Shown one piece after another: positions 7,123-13,471 of a DNA stretch of 31,378 nucleotides. The translations under genes were made by a program, and so were the position numbers. This stretch comes from Caldilineaceae bacterium. Lineage in GTDB: Bacteria > Chloroflexota > Anaerolineae > Caldilineales > Caldilineaceae. The stretch spans positions 1 through 31,378 of the forward strand of contig JACKBC010000061.1 of the NCBI GenBank assembly GCA_020634755.1, written 5' to 3'. The notes below the pieces were generated by a model. It made no database searches. It saw only the letters and a program-made list of their open reading frames with translations, and was not told where the DNA came from. The stretch's first letter is position 1, and the number at the start of each line of letters is the position of its first letter.

Positions 7123-8007
7123 TTAGGGTAAATATGGGTGTTCTTCCATGTAGCGTAAGACTTGCTGGCGCGTGGGGATGCCAGAGACACCTTGGGCCTC
7201 CACCCCAAATGAAGCGGTCACATTGGCAAAACGCGCCGCCTGCAGCGGATCGCCGATTTCCTGATGACGCAGAATAAAGGCCGTGGCAAAAATATCACCT
7301 GCACCGGTGGGGTCAACTTCCGTGGCCGGCCGTGGCGGCACCTGATGCTGGCTGATCGAGCCGTCGGGCTGGCGCATAAAGACGGTGCTGCCGTCGCGAT
7401 ACTCGGTCATCACCACCAGCGGCACCTGCTCAAAAGCGGCTTCCAGCCGGCGCAGATCGTAGTCAATATCTTCCTGGGAAAGCACCAGCACATCCAAATG
7501 GGGCAAGATTTCCGCTTGGTTCTCCCAGGGCTTGCTAAAGACGCGCCCGGTCTCGTCCCATTGGCGCATCCACCCTTGCGGCACCGCAGTCACCAGCGTT
7601 TCCTCGGCAAAAATAGCCGCCATGTCCCCCGAAATCTCATTAACCAAAGGGCCCAAGAGAACCACGTTGGGTCTGCGCATGGCAACGGGCACATCATCGG
7701 GTTGAATGGGTCTGGCCTGGGCATAACAATATTGGACGCGCCCGGTTGGCGTATACACGTTGGCAAAAGTCGTGCTTTGCGCACTGGGCAGCACAACCAG
7801 CTCTACTTCAGCAGGCAGATCGCTCAAATCTGTGCTGGGCGCGGCGCTGGTAATAATCGTGGGTCGTCGCCCCAGGCGCAAGGCTGTAATGGCGGCAAAA
7901 CTCACCGTACCACCCAGTCGATAGCCATCCTGTATATCCTGGGTAATCAGATCCTGTGTGACATGACCCAAAAGTAAGATGTCGGTTTGGTTTTGTATAG
8001 TGGACAT
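7123..8007 (-). CDS. PfkB-family sugar/nucleoside kinase
   Basis: 294 residues of the ribokinase (PfkB) fold. A double glycine at 32-33 (LGGTVSFAA) marks the substrate-binding start. The ATP/anion-hole signature DPTGAGD is at 232-238, with D238 the catalytic base. The N-terminus (DILLLGHVTQDLI) matches the first strand of the fold. It phosphorylates a hydroxymethyl group of a sugar or nucleoside; which one cannot be told. The start is the ATG at 8007; no strong Shine-Dalgarno is visible. It sits nine bases before parA, an unusual partner in the par operon, while a hairpin at 8124-8147 separates it from jag. Confidence 0.9.
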   Translation of the reverse strand: MSTIQNQTDILLLGHVTQDLITQDIQDGYRLGGTVSFAAITALRLGRRPTIITSAAPSTDLSDLPAEVELVVLPSAQSTTFANVYTPTGRVQYCYAQARPIQPDDVPVAMRRPNVVLLGPLVNEISGDMAAIFAEETLVTAVPQGWMRQWDETGRVFSKPWENQAEILPHLDVLVLSQEDIDYDLRRLEAAFEQVPLVVMTEYRDGSTVFMRQPDGSISQHQVPPRPATEVDPTGAGDIFATAFILRHQEIGDPLQAARFANVTASFGVEAQGVSGIPTRQQVLRYMEEHPYLP

Positions 8008-8123
8008 AGGGTAAATTGTAGCATGGCTTAGAGATAGTTAGAAATATTGGGTAAAGAATCGGTGGATTTCTGGGCAGTCGTTTTCGGCTATCAGTGATAG
8101 ACTTATTGGTGGTGGACACAGAA

Positions 8124-8147
8124 CCGCCCTGCCTAGAAGCAGGGCGG
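8124..8147. terminator. GC-rich hairpin between jag and the pfkB-parA-parB operon
   Basis: CCGCCCTGC (8124-8132) pairs perfectly with GCAGGGCGG (8139-8147) around a six-base loop. On the + strand a T6 run follows after five bases (8153-8158). On the - strand, the direction of transcription, the tail is only weakly U-rich. It probably ends or attenuates transcription arriving from jag. Confidence 0.6.
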
Positions 8148-8181
8148 AAACATTTTTTCAAGCAGAATTCAGTCTAAGGGA

Positions 8182-9081
8182 TTAATCTTTGGGCACAATA
8201 TGCACTTTGCGCCGATCACCTTCACCGGAGCTTTGGGTGTATACATCAGCACGATCGCGCAGAGCCATGTGAATAATGCGCCGCTCATTGGACGGCATGG
8301 GCTCCAACGAGGCCGACCGTCCACTCTCTACAACTTGGTCGGCAATGCGCAAAGCGAGCTGAGTTAACTGCTCGGCCCGGCGCTGCTTATAGCCCGCCAC
8401 ATCGACTACAATGTTATACCAAGCGTGCGTCTTCTGATTAATCATCAGGCGCAGCAAAAATTGAATATTGGAGAGCGTTTCGCCGCGGCGCCCAATTAGC
8501 GTCCCCAAACCGTTGCCCTGTACATCGAGCATTAGACAGCGTTCTTGCTCACCCGGTTCTGGCTCTTGCCAAGACGCCAAAACATCGGCCTCATATCCCA
8601 TAAGCGATACCATTTGCTGCAACAGATCTTGAGAAAGCGCCAAAAGGCCGTCATCCGAAACGTCACCGTCAAGCAAATCATCTTCTATATCGGCTGCTTC
8701 TATATCGTCTGCTTCTATATCGGCTGAGTCGTCCGGCCCATCGTCCAGGGCCGCACGCGACTGAGCATCCGCGGCACTATTTGCCAACGGCGGCTGCGCA
8801 TCGGCTTTATCCGCAGCAGGCGCCACATCAGACGATCTGGATGATGGAGATGACGCTGCTACTGTTTGCGTCGGCGCCGCTGTCGATTGCTCTTCTGCGG
8901 CCTGTGTAATTCGTTCGGATAGTCGGACGCGGGCGGGCTCACTGCCCAGGCCAAAAATGCCGCGACTTCCCTTGTGGATTACTTCAATATCTACCTGTTC
9001 TCGGCTCAACCCCAGCTTGATCAATCCTTCGGCAATGGCGTCATCTACGGTTTTACCTTGAAATTCATAAGATTCATTCAC
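8182..9081 (-). CDS. jag: Jag/KhpB RNA-binding protein (SpoIIIJ-associated)
   Basis: 299 residues in the standard order: Jag_N domain at 1-52 (EFQGKTVDDAIAEGLIKLGL, KGSRGIFGLGSEPA), a long Ala/Asp-rich linker (about 57-145), a KH domain with GRRG at 197-200, and an R3H domain whose NERRIIHMAL (265-274) holds the signature Arg and His. KhpB proteins bind many RNAs, often with KhpA, and affect cell elongation. The position after yidC is the conserved one. The acidic linker contains a 15-bp in-frame triple repeat at 8684-8728, making it likely to vary in length between strains. The start is ATG at 9081 with a poor ribosome binding site. Confidence 0.95.
   Translation of the reverse strand: MNESYEFQGKTVDDAIAEGLIKLGLSREQVDIEVIHKGSRGIFGLGSEPARVRLSERITQAAEEQSTAAPTQTVAASSPSSRSSDVAPAADKADAQPPLANSAADAQSRAALDDGPDDSADIEADDIEAADIEDDLLDGDVSDDGLLALSQDLLQQMVSLMGYEADVLASWQEPEPGEQERCLMLDVQGNGLGTLIGRRGETLSNIQFLLRLMINQKTHAWYNIVVDVAGYKQRRAEQLTQLALRIADQVVESGRSASLEPMPSNERRIIHMALRDRADVYTQSSGEGDRRKVHIVPKD
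8684..8728 (-). repeat. 15-bp tandem repeat (three units) inside jag
   Basis: Three units of TCTATATCG-[GT]-CTGCT occur back to back on the + strand (8684-8698, 8699-8713, 8714-8728; the last ends in GA). They encode five-residue acidic units such as ADIEA/DDIEA in the Jag linker, keeping the frame when unit number changes. Confidence 0.85.
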
Positions 9082-9167
9082 GATAATTTAGTTCCATTCG
9101 GGTGACTACGCGCAACGACGGTTTCAGTTGGTCTACATCCCTCGTACAACTTTATATCTTTATATTC

Positions 9168-9252
9168 TCAGTAGATCGCAATGACAAGCAATAGAGTCAG
9201 ATTCCTCAATCGAGACAGACGCCTATATCGCCAACACCGTTGCGGGGCACTG
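9168..9252 (+). repeat. Dispersed intergenic repeat, copy A
   Basis: This fills most of the gap between yidC and jag. It opens with TCAGTAGATCGCAAT and ends with the core GACGCCTATATCGCC / AACACCGTTGCGG / GGCACTG. The same core occurs in copy B at 23213-23297 and, inverted, in copy D at 16551-16617 and copy C at 27041-27096. Confidence 0.7.
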
Positions 9253-9284
9253 ATTCTTCACATAATACCATGCAACTGGCCAGG

Positions 9285-10289
9285 CTATCGACGTTTAGAG
9301 CGCCGTCGTTGCGTTCTGGATTTGGTCGCCTTTTGATCGCCCGATGTGCCATTGACAGACGGAGACGAATCACCATCTTCCCCCTCGTCATCTTCTTCAA
9401 CCAGCGTAGCCGATGTGGTAATCGTCCCATCATCGGTTGCGGCCGCGCTTCCCGTCATTCTGCCCGTAATGAACCACTGTTGAAACATCTGCAACAAGTT
9501 GCTGGTGACCCAATAAAGGCTTAAGCCGGCAGGGACCTGGAGTGTAAAGAAGCCAAACATAAAGGTCATCATGGTGGTGACCTGCTTCATCATGGCCGCC
9601 TGATCGCCGCCGCTGGCATCCGGGGTGGGGGGCGTCATCCATTTCTGCATAATGTACTGTGACGCCATGAGCAAGATTGGCAGAATCAGGTAAGCAGCCA
9701 AATGTCCATAATTGCCGCCGTTAAAGTCTTCCATAATCCAGCTCATGCCCTGGGTATATTTGGGGAAGCCCAGATCTGGAATCCAGAAAAAGTTGGCATT
9801 GACCAATTGGGGACCCAGAGCCACTAGGGAGGAATACAACCCAAACAAAATCGGCATTTGAATCACCAGCGGCAAACAACCGCTCAACGGATTAACGCCG
9901 GCTTCCCTGTAGAGCTTCATCTGCTCTTGGGCAATCTTTTCACGGTCTTTACCATACTTTTTTTGCAGCGCTTGGATTTTGGGTTGAATCTCCTTTTGCG
10001 CCTGCATGCCGCGCACCTGCTGAATGGTGAGCGGCAACGTTATCATTTTGACAGCCAGCGTAAAAATGATAATCGCAAAACCCCAATGGTAAGGAATTTC
10101 GGCGGTGGTTAGAAAATCGTTGATCCAGATCAGCGTTTTCGCCATCGGCCACACCACAAAGGATTGCCATAATCCCTGAGGAGCTGTCGTTGCAACGTCA
10201 ACCCCTTCACGTGAAACGCCGCACCCACTCAACATCAGCGCGCTGACGAGCAATAGCACGGCGATAAGCATCCATTTTTTTTGTTTCAC
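9285..10289 (-). CDS. yidC: Membrane protein insertase YidC (Oxa1 family, lipoprotein form)
   Basis: 334 residues from the GTG at 10289. A longer frame runs to 10403 but overlaps yidD, and the extra residues destroy the signal peptide. From GTG the protein starts MKQKKW, then a hydrophobic stretch and the lipobox LSGC with C23 as the lipidated cysteine, as in Gram-positive YidC/SpoIIIJ. Further membrane segments follow (WGFAIIIFTLAVKM, CLPLVIQMPILFGLYSSL, LAAYLILPILLMASQYI, two near LQVPAGLSLYWVTSNLLQM). The groove position that is Arg in E. coli and B. subtilis YidC is Lys here (TLAVKMITLPLT). An acidic stretch and a basic ribosome-contacting tail (RTQRRRSKRR) end it. GAGGAG lies 12 bases before the GTG. 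Confidence 0.95.
   Translation of the reverse strand: MKQKKWMLIAVLLLVSALMLSGCGVSREGVDVATTAPQGLWQSFVVWPMAKTLIWINDFLTTAEIPYHWGFAIIIFTLAVKMITLPLTIQQVRGMQAQKEIQPKIQALQKKYGKDREKIAQEQMKLYREAGVNPLSGCLPLVIQMPILFGLYSSLVALGPQLVNANFFWIPDLGFPKYTQGMSWIMEDFNGGNYGHLAAYLILPILLMASQYIMQKWMTPPTPDASGGDQAAMMKQVTTMMTFMFGFFTLQVPAGLSLYWVTSNLLQMFQQWFITGRMTGSAAATDDGTITTSATLVEEDDEGEDGDSSPSVNGTSGDQKATKSRTQRRRSKRR
10203..10218. promoter_or_regulatory. parS-like palindrome inside yidC
   Basis: The core TTCACGTGAA (10206-10215) is a perfect palindrome. The 16-mer matches the common bacterial parS consensus TGTTTCACGTGAAACA at about 12 of 16 positions. It lies 3.9 kb from the end of parB and within the origin-proximal cluster, where parS sites normally sit. 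It is the best CACGTG context seen in the window; binding is inferred. Confidence 0.45.
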
Positions 10290-10305
10290 AGTTCCCCAAT
10301 TCTCC

Positions 10306-10518
10306 TCAAGGCACGGGATCATAGCCACCAGGATTCCACGGATGGCAGCGCAAAATACGCCTGGCGCCCAACCATACTCCTTTGCCCACTCCATACTTCT
10401 CAATTGCTTGGTATGTGTAATGTGAACAAGTAGGATGGAAACGACAAGAACTCCCCATTAGCGGGGAGAGAAATCGCTGGTAAAAGCGGATCAACCACAA
10501 AGCCAATTGCTTCATCAT
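10306..10518 (-). CDS. yidD: Membrane protein insertion efficiency factor YidD
   Basis: 70 residues, typical length. The family signature is complete: LIRFYQRFLSPL, then CRFHPTCSHYTYQAIEKYG with C25 and C31, then RILRCHPWNPGGYDPVP with C58. YidD is a small inner-membrane-associated protein that assists YidC-dependent insertion. It lies between rnpA and yidC in the conserved order, 19 bases after rnpA and 16 before the yidC GTG. Start is one of two consecutive ATGs (10518 or 10515). Confidence 0.95.
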   Translation of the reverse strand: MMKQLALWLIRFYQRFLSPLMGSSCRFHPTCSHYTYQAIEKYGVGKGVWLGARRILRCHPWNPGGYDPVP

Positions 10519-10537
10519 TTAAGTACGCGCTGTATAT

Positions 10538-10879
10538 TTACGCGCTGTGCATTAAATGCGCCCGCCGAAGAAGGCGGGCGCAAGCATCATCTATCTCATG
10601 ATAAGTTGCGCTGCGAATTGCGTGCCTGGCTATAAAAGCGATGTCCCAACCAGGGTGGATCGACTCCATCCGCAAGCGAATTGCCTCACGCATTTGTCGC
10701 TTTATCCGGTTTCGCACAACGGCATTGCCAATCCGGCTACTCACAGAAAACCCATACCGGTTGTATGGGAGTGAGTTTTCTAAAACACACAACACGACCA
10801 GCCGATTACTATAAGAAGACCCCTGTCGGCGCACCTGCTGGAAATGTTCATTCGAACGAATTCGATAACGCCTTTTCAC
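10538..10879 (-). CDS. rnpA: Ribonuclease P protein component
   Basis: 113 residues, the usual size. It shows the RNA-binding signature GNAVVRNRIKRQMREAIR with the RNR motif at 56-58, and the N-terminal basic start with F13 (EHFQQVRRQG). RnpA binds the RNase P RNA and helps process tRNA 5' ends. The start is GTG at 10879 without a clear Shine-Dalgarno, 26 bases after rpmH, so translation may be coupled. The last codons lie in a very stable GC hairpin (10557-10582). Confidence 0.95.
   Translation of the reverse strand: MKRRYRIRSNEHFQQVRRQGSSYSNRLVVLCVLENSLPYNRYGFSVSSRIGNAVVRNRIKRQMREAIRLRMESIHPGWDIAFIARHAIRSATYHEIDDACARLLRRAHLMHSA
10557..10582 (-). terminator. Terminator-like hairpin overlapping the 3' end of rnpA
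   Basis: TGCGCCCGCC (10557-10566) pairs perfectly with GGCGGGCGCA (10573-10582) over a six-base loop. On the - strand it is followed by TTTAAT, a short U-rich tail. It lies inside the rnpA reading frame, with the stop codon 17 bases beyond, so it could attenuate transcription into yidD-yidC-jag or protect the rpmH-rnpA mRNA 3' end. Confidence 0.5.
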
Positions 10880-10905
10880 AAAAGAGTTATTCTATTTACA
10901 GGCTT

Positions 10906-11070
10906 TTAATTAATCGATTTGCGGACGGTCAATTGCACAGTCAGCTGCTTACGGCCGCGCGCGCGCCGCCGCTTCAACACATTGCGACCCCCTGGGGTCC
11001 GCATGCGCTCTCGAAAGCCGTGTGTTTTCAGGCGTTTCCGCACCTTAGGTTGCCATGTTCTCTTTGGCAT
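10906..11070 (-). CDS. rpmH: 50S ribosomal protein L34
   Basis: 54 residues beginning MPKRTWQPKVRKRLKTHGF, then RERMRTPGGRNVL, KRRRARGRKQL and TVQLTVRKSIN. This is the short, highly basic L34 with the invariant PKRT-x-QP start, HGF-x-x-RM, GGRNVL-x-RRRA-x-GRK pattern. It is a structural component of the large ribosomal subunit. Usual L34 length is 44-47; the extra C-terminal residues are a small extension. TAGGAG lies seven bases before the ATG at 11070. It heads the leftward rpmH-rnpA-yidD-yidC-jag run. Confidence 0.97.
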   Translation of the reverse strand: MPKRTWQPKVRKRLKTHGFRERMRTPGGRNVLKRRRARGRKQLTVQLTVRKSIN

Positions 11071-11109
11071 AATTTACTCCTAAACTTTATTTGTCCCTTT
11101 GGATAAAAT

Positions 11110-11136
11110 CTTATACAAACTCAGACCCGTGCGTAA
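11110..11136 (-). promoter_or_regulatory. Possible rpmH promoter
   Basis: On the - strand TTTACG is followed after 16 bases by TATAAG (+ strand CTTATA at 11110-11115), about 40 bases before the L34 start. The -35 match is poor. Its outer part overlaps the left arm of the first 82-bp repeat. Confidence 0.3.
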
Positions 11137-11175
11137 ATTCGGTTGTGTGCCCTGTGCAGTATCTGATAGAACACT

Positions 11176-11204
11176 TTGACACAGAGAATTTACGGACAGA
11201 TACT
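11176..11204 (+). promoter_or_regulatory. Sigma70-like promoter in repeat unit 1
   Basis: TTGACA (11176-11181), a 17-base spacer, and GATACT (11199-11204). The -35 is perfect. The right dyad arm GAATTTACGG (11186-11195) fills the spacer, the position of a repressor operator. Confidence 0.6.
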
Positions 11205-11257
11205 TAGAACATCCGTAAATTCGGTTGTGTTCCCTGTGCTATCTCTGATAGATCACT

Positions 11258-11286
11258 TTGACACAGAGAATTTACGGATAGATACT
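11258..11286 (+). promoter_or_regulatory. Sigma70-like promoter in repeat unit 2
   Basis: TTGACA (11258-11263), 17 bases, GATACT (11281-11286). It has the same layout as unit 1, with one base changed just before the -10. Confidence 0.6.
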
Positions 11287-11339
11287 TAGAACATCCGTAA
11301 ATTCGGTTGTGTGCCCTGTGCAGTATCTGATAGATCACT

Positions 11340-11368
11340 TTGACACAGAGAATTTACGGACAGATACT
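11340..11368 (+). promoter_or_regulatory. Sigma70-like promoter in repeat unit 3
   Basis: TTGACA (11340-11345), 17 bases, GATACT (11363-11368). A transcript from here would run about 170 bases before the ATG at 11544. Confidence 0.6.
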
Positions 11369-11475
11369 TAGTCGTTTACAAAAGACTATTATATGCGCAC
11401 TAAAAGAGCGCTGTCAAATTTCTCTCCTTTTTCCAGTAGTCAACTGCTATCTCCACTCACGCTGATCCATCGTAC

Positions 11476-11504
11476 TTGGCAAGGTGGAATAGAAGTGGTA
11501 GTAT
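11476..11504 (+). promoter_or_regulatory. Promoter of the unknown membrane protein gene
   Basis: TTGGCA (11476-11481), a 17-base spacer and TAGTAT (11499-11504). It lies about 40 bases before the start codon, and AGGAG sits at about 11532, giving a normal short leader. Confidence 0.5.
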
Positions 11505-11543
11505 GTTGAGTTAGCATGATTACCTGCACCTACAGGAGAAAAA

Positions 11544-13331
11544 ATGGCTGCGTACTCGACGCAAGATTCTGAGAATAATCGTTCTCAAAACAACCGCGAT
11601 GTTCCCGAAGAAAGCCCCGAACTGTTGCGGTGGCGCGCCGATGCTCTATTGGATGAAATGATGTTGGGCGGCATTGACACTTCCGCCACCTCACCCACCC
11701 GCACGGCCCAAGAATCCACCCGTATCGACCAAGGGACGTCTTCGTCGATCCCCGCCAATCGGACGGGCCAAGGCGCGCATTCCAATGGTTCATTCCATGA
11801 TGATGGCACCAACCACGGCACCCAACCTATTGATCGCCACGAGCGTCCTGAGGCAGCGCCATATGCGGAAAATTCACGCGGGCATATGGGCCAGCCCATT
11901 CATAGCGCGCGCGCCGAATGGTCAGACGTCCCACCCCAAAATGGCCATGCATCACAAGATGCGGGCCAGAGCCAACCCGCTAGCGCCGATTCACATATTG
12001 CGCCCCCGCCTTTCGCGCGCGCGGACCAGCATCGTGAACCAAGAGACTTTTATGATGCGGCCACGCGGCCCTGGGGCCAATCCACATTGCCACCGACCGA
12101 GTTCAATCCCAATGAGCCGCCAAGGGGCCAGTCCAGCGAGCCAGCACGCGGCCCGTCCGATGAACCCATGCTGCGCCCGCCGTCTGCCGTGGGCGGACGC
12201 AATCCGCAAGGCCCTTACAGCACGTCGTTTCTAGGACCGCGGCCATCTAATGCCAATGCAGTTGAACAGTCTACAAATTTCCGGCAGGCTGGGCAATATA
12301 GCCAACCCAATGCGTATCCGCCTGCGGACCAGCAAGCATATCCCAATGCTGGGCGCGACGACAGAGCCATGGGACAAACATATGTCGAGCAGCCGGGACA
12401 GAGCGACCCCCATGAGCCCTTTGCCGTCCATAAGGAGACCAAGCCCTGGTCCGTGGTTAGCGGCGGCCCAGGCGACTATTTGACCAGCGTACCGCGGCAC
12501 AGCGATGCTCCCTATAACGCGCCGCAAACCCGCTATGCATATGATCCCGTGCTGGGGCCAACAGCCTATCAGCAACAGCCGGCCCGCTTTGCCGATTCGA
12601 TGGCCGTCGGCGCCCAAGCCAAACGGCGCACCAATGTGTGGCCGCGCCACAGCCGCTTTGACATTCAGGCGCTGCAGCAGGAGATGAATTCGCTGCAAGA
12701 GCAGATCGATGTGCTCGTTAGACGGCGGCTGGATATTTCTGAACGTGCGCAACATCTGCTGGACAAAGGGCGCACGATTTTGGAAAATGACCCCGACCGC
12801 TCGGCGGAAGTGACCTATTATGTGCAGCAGGTGCGCACCATGGTGCAACGCACCGGCCAACGCGTACAGTGGTCAAACGTCTATCGCACCCGACTGTTCA
12901 CCTATTTGACGGCCTGGCTGGCCCTCTCAATCGTTATGCTGGCCGGCTGCATTTTGTATCAGGAGCCAATGCGCTTGTGGCTCGGCCAATTTTCCGCCTT
13001 TACGTTTGATGGTTTTCTCTCCCAGCACATTATCGCTGTGCTGGGGACAGTGGCGTCCGCCACATTGGGCAGTGCGTTGGCAGCGCTCATTAACGCCTGG
13101 CGTCACAGCCAAAAAGAATATGGATATTTTGACCGCAAATACGGCATGCTCGGCGCCGTCCTGCCCATAATTGGCATGTTAGCCGGCCTGCTGCTCTACC
13201 TGGTTCTTGGCCTGCTTTATTGGCTCTTCGAAGTCAATCCCATCGACACCCCAGTGGCCGCCTGGATTCCCGCAATTTTGGCCTTCTCTTTTGGCGCCAG
13301 CCAGGAAAAGATCTACGGCACTGCCGAGTGA
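11544..13331 (+). CDS. Large membrane protein of unknown function: disordered N-terminus, coiled coil, about four membrane segments
   Basis: 595 residues; no family recognised. Residues 1-370 are low-complexity and rich in Pro, Gln, Ser, Asn and His, with no predicted fold. Residues about 370-440 form a heptad-like helical stretch (ALQQEMNSLQEQIDVLVRRR, then further charged helix). The C-terminal part has hydrophobic segments at about 450-472, 495-517, 534-562 and 570-587, so the long N-terminal region presumably faces the cytoplasm. AGGAG precedes the ATG by about eight bases. It is transcribed divergently from rpmH and just before priA. The architecture (disordered tail plus coiled coil plus membrane anchor) would suit a scaffold or tether, but no function can be assigned. 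Confidence 0.85.
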   Translation: MAAYSTQDSENNRSQNNRDVPEESPELLRWRADALLDEMMLGGIDTSATSPTRTAQESTRIDQGTSSSIPANRTGQGAHSNGSFHDDGTNHGTQPIDRHERPEAAPYAENSRGHMGQPIHSARAEWSDVPPQNGHASQDAGQSQPASADSHIAPPPFARADQHREPRDFYDAATRPWGQSTLPPTEFNPNEPPRGQSSEPARGPSDEPMLRPPSAVGGRNPQGPYSTSFLGPRPSNANAVEQSTNFRQAGQYSQPNAYPPADQQAYPNAGRDDRAMGQTYVEQPGQSDPHEPFAVHKETKPWSVVSGGPGDYLTSVPRHSDAPYNAPQTRYAYDPVLGPTAYQQQPARFADSMAVGAQAKRRTNVWPRHSRFDIQALQQEMNSLQEQIDVLVRRRLDISERAQHLLDKGRTILENDPDRSAEVTYYVQQVRTMVQRTGQRVQWSNVYRTRLFTYLTAWLALSIVMLAGCILYQEPMRLWLGQFSAFTFDGFLSQHIIAVLGTVASATLGSALAALINAWRHSQKEYGYFDRKYGMLGAVLPIIGMLAGLLLYLVLGLLYWLFEVNPIDTPVAAWIPAILAFSFGASQEKIYGTAE

Positions 13332-13471
13332 AGCGGCTTGGAGAAGCGCCTCAATGCCCGTATCCCCGCATGTTCAGCGCAACATGTTCGGCCTGCGGAG
13401 CGCCAGGCGCCCCCACCTGCAAGCCAGGCCGATATTGCCAACTCGTTGCCAAGATGGACCATTAATAGCCA

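Larger units (their letters stand above)
11131..11371 (+). repeat. Three tandem 82-bp repeats with dyad symmetry upstream of rpmH
   Basis: Units start at 11131, 11213 and 11295 (exact 82-bp period; the last ends near 11371). Each has a left arm CCGTAAATTC (first unit GCGTAAATTC) and right arm GAATTTACGG 55 bp apart, extendable through TTGTGT/ACACAG. Units 1 and 3 also have a second pair AGTATCTG/CAGATACT interleaved with the first, giving the order A-B-A'-B'. The block lies in the 473-bp gap between the divergent rpmH and the unknown membrane protein. It is not a CRISPR: repeats directly abut, with no spacers. Confidence 0.9.

Noticed and set aside
10290..10403. Longer N-terminus for yidC
   Set aside because: It would overlap most of yidD's 3' half and place a non-hydrophobic segment before the lipoprotein signal; the GTG at 10289 gives a proper lipobox protein.
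11131..11371. CRISPR array
   Set aside because: The three units are contiguous 82-bp copies without unique spacers, and no cas gene is present.
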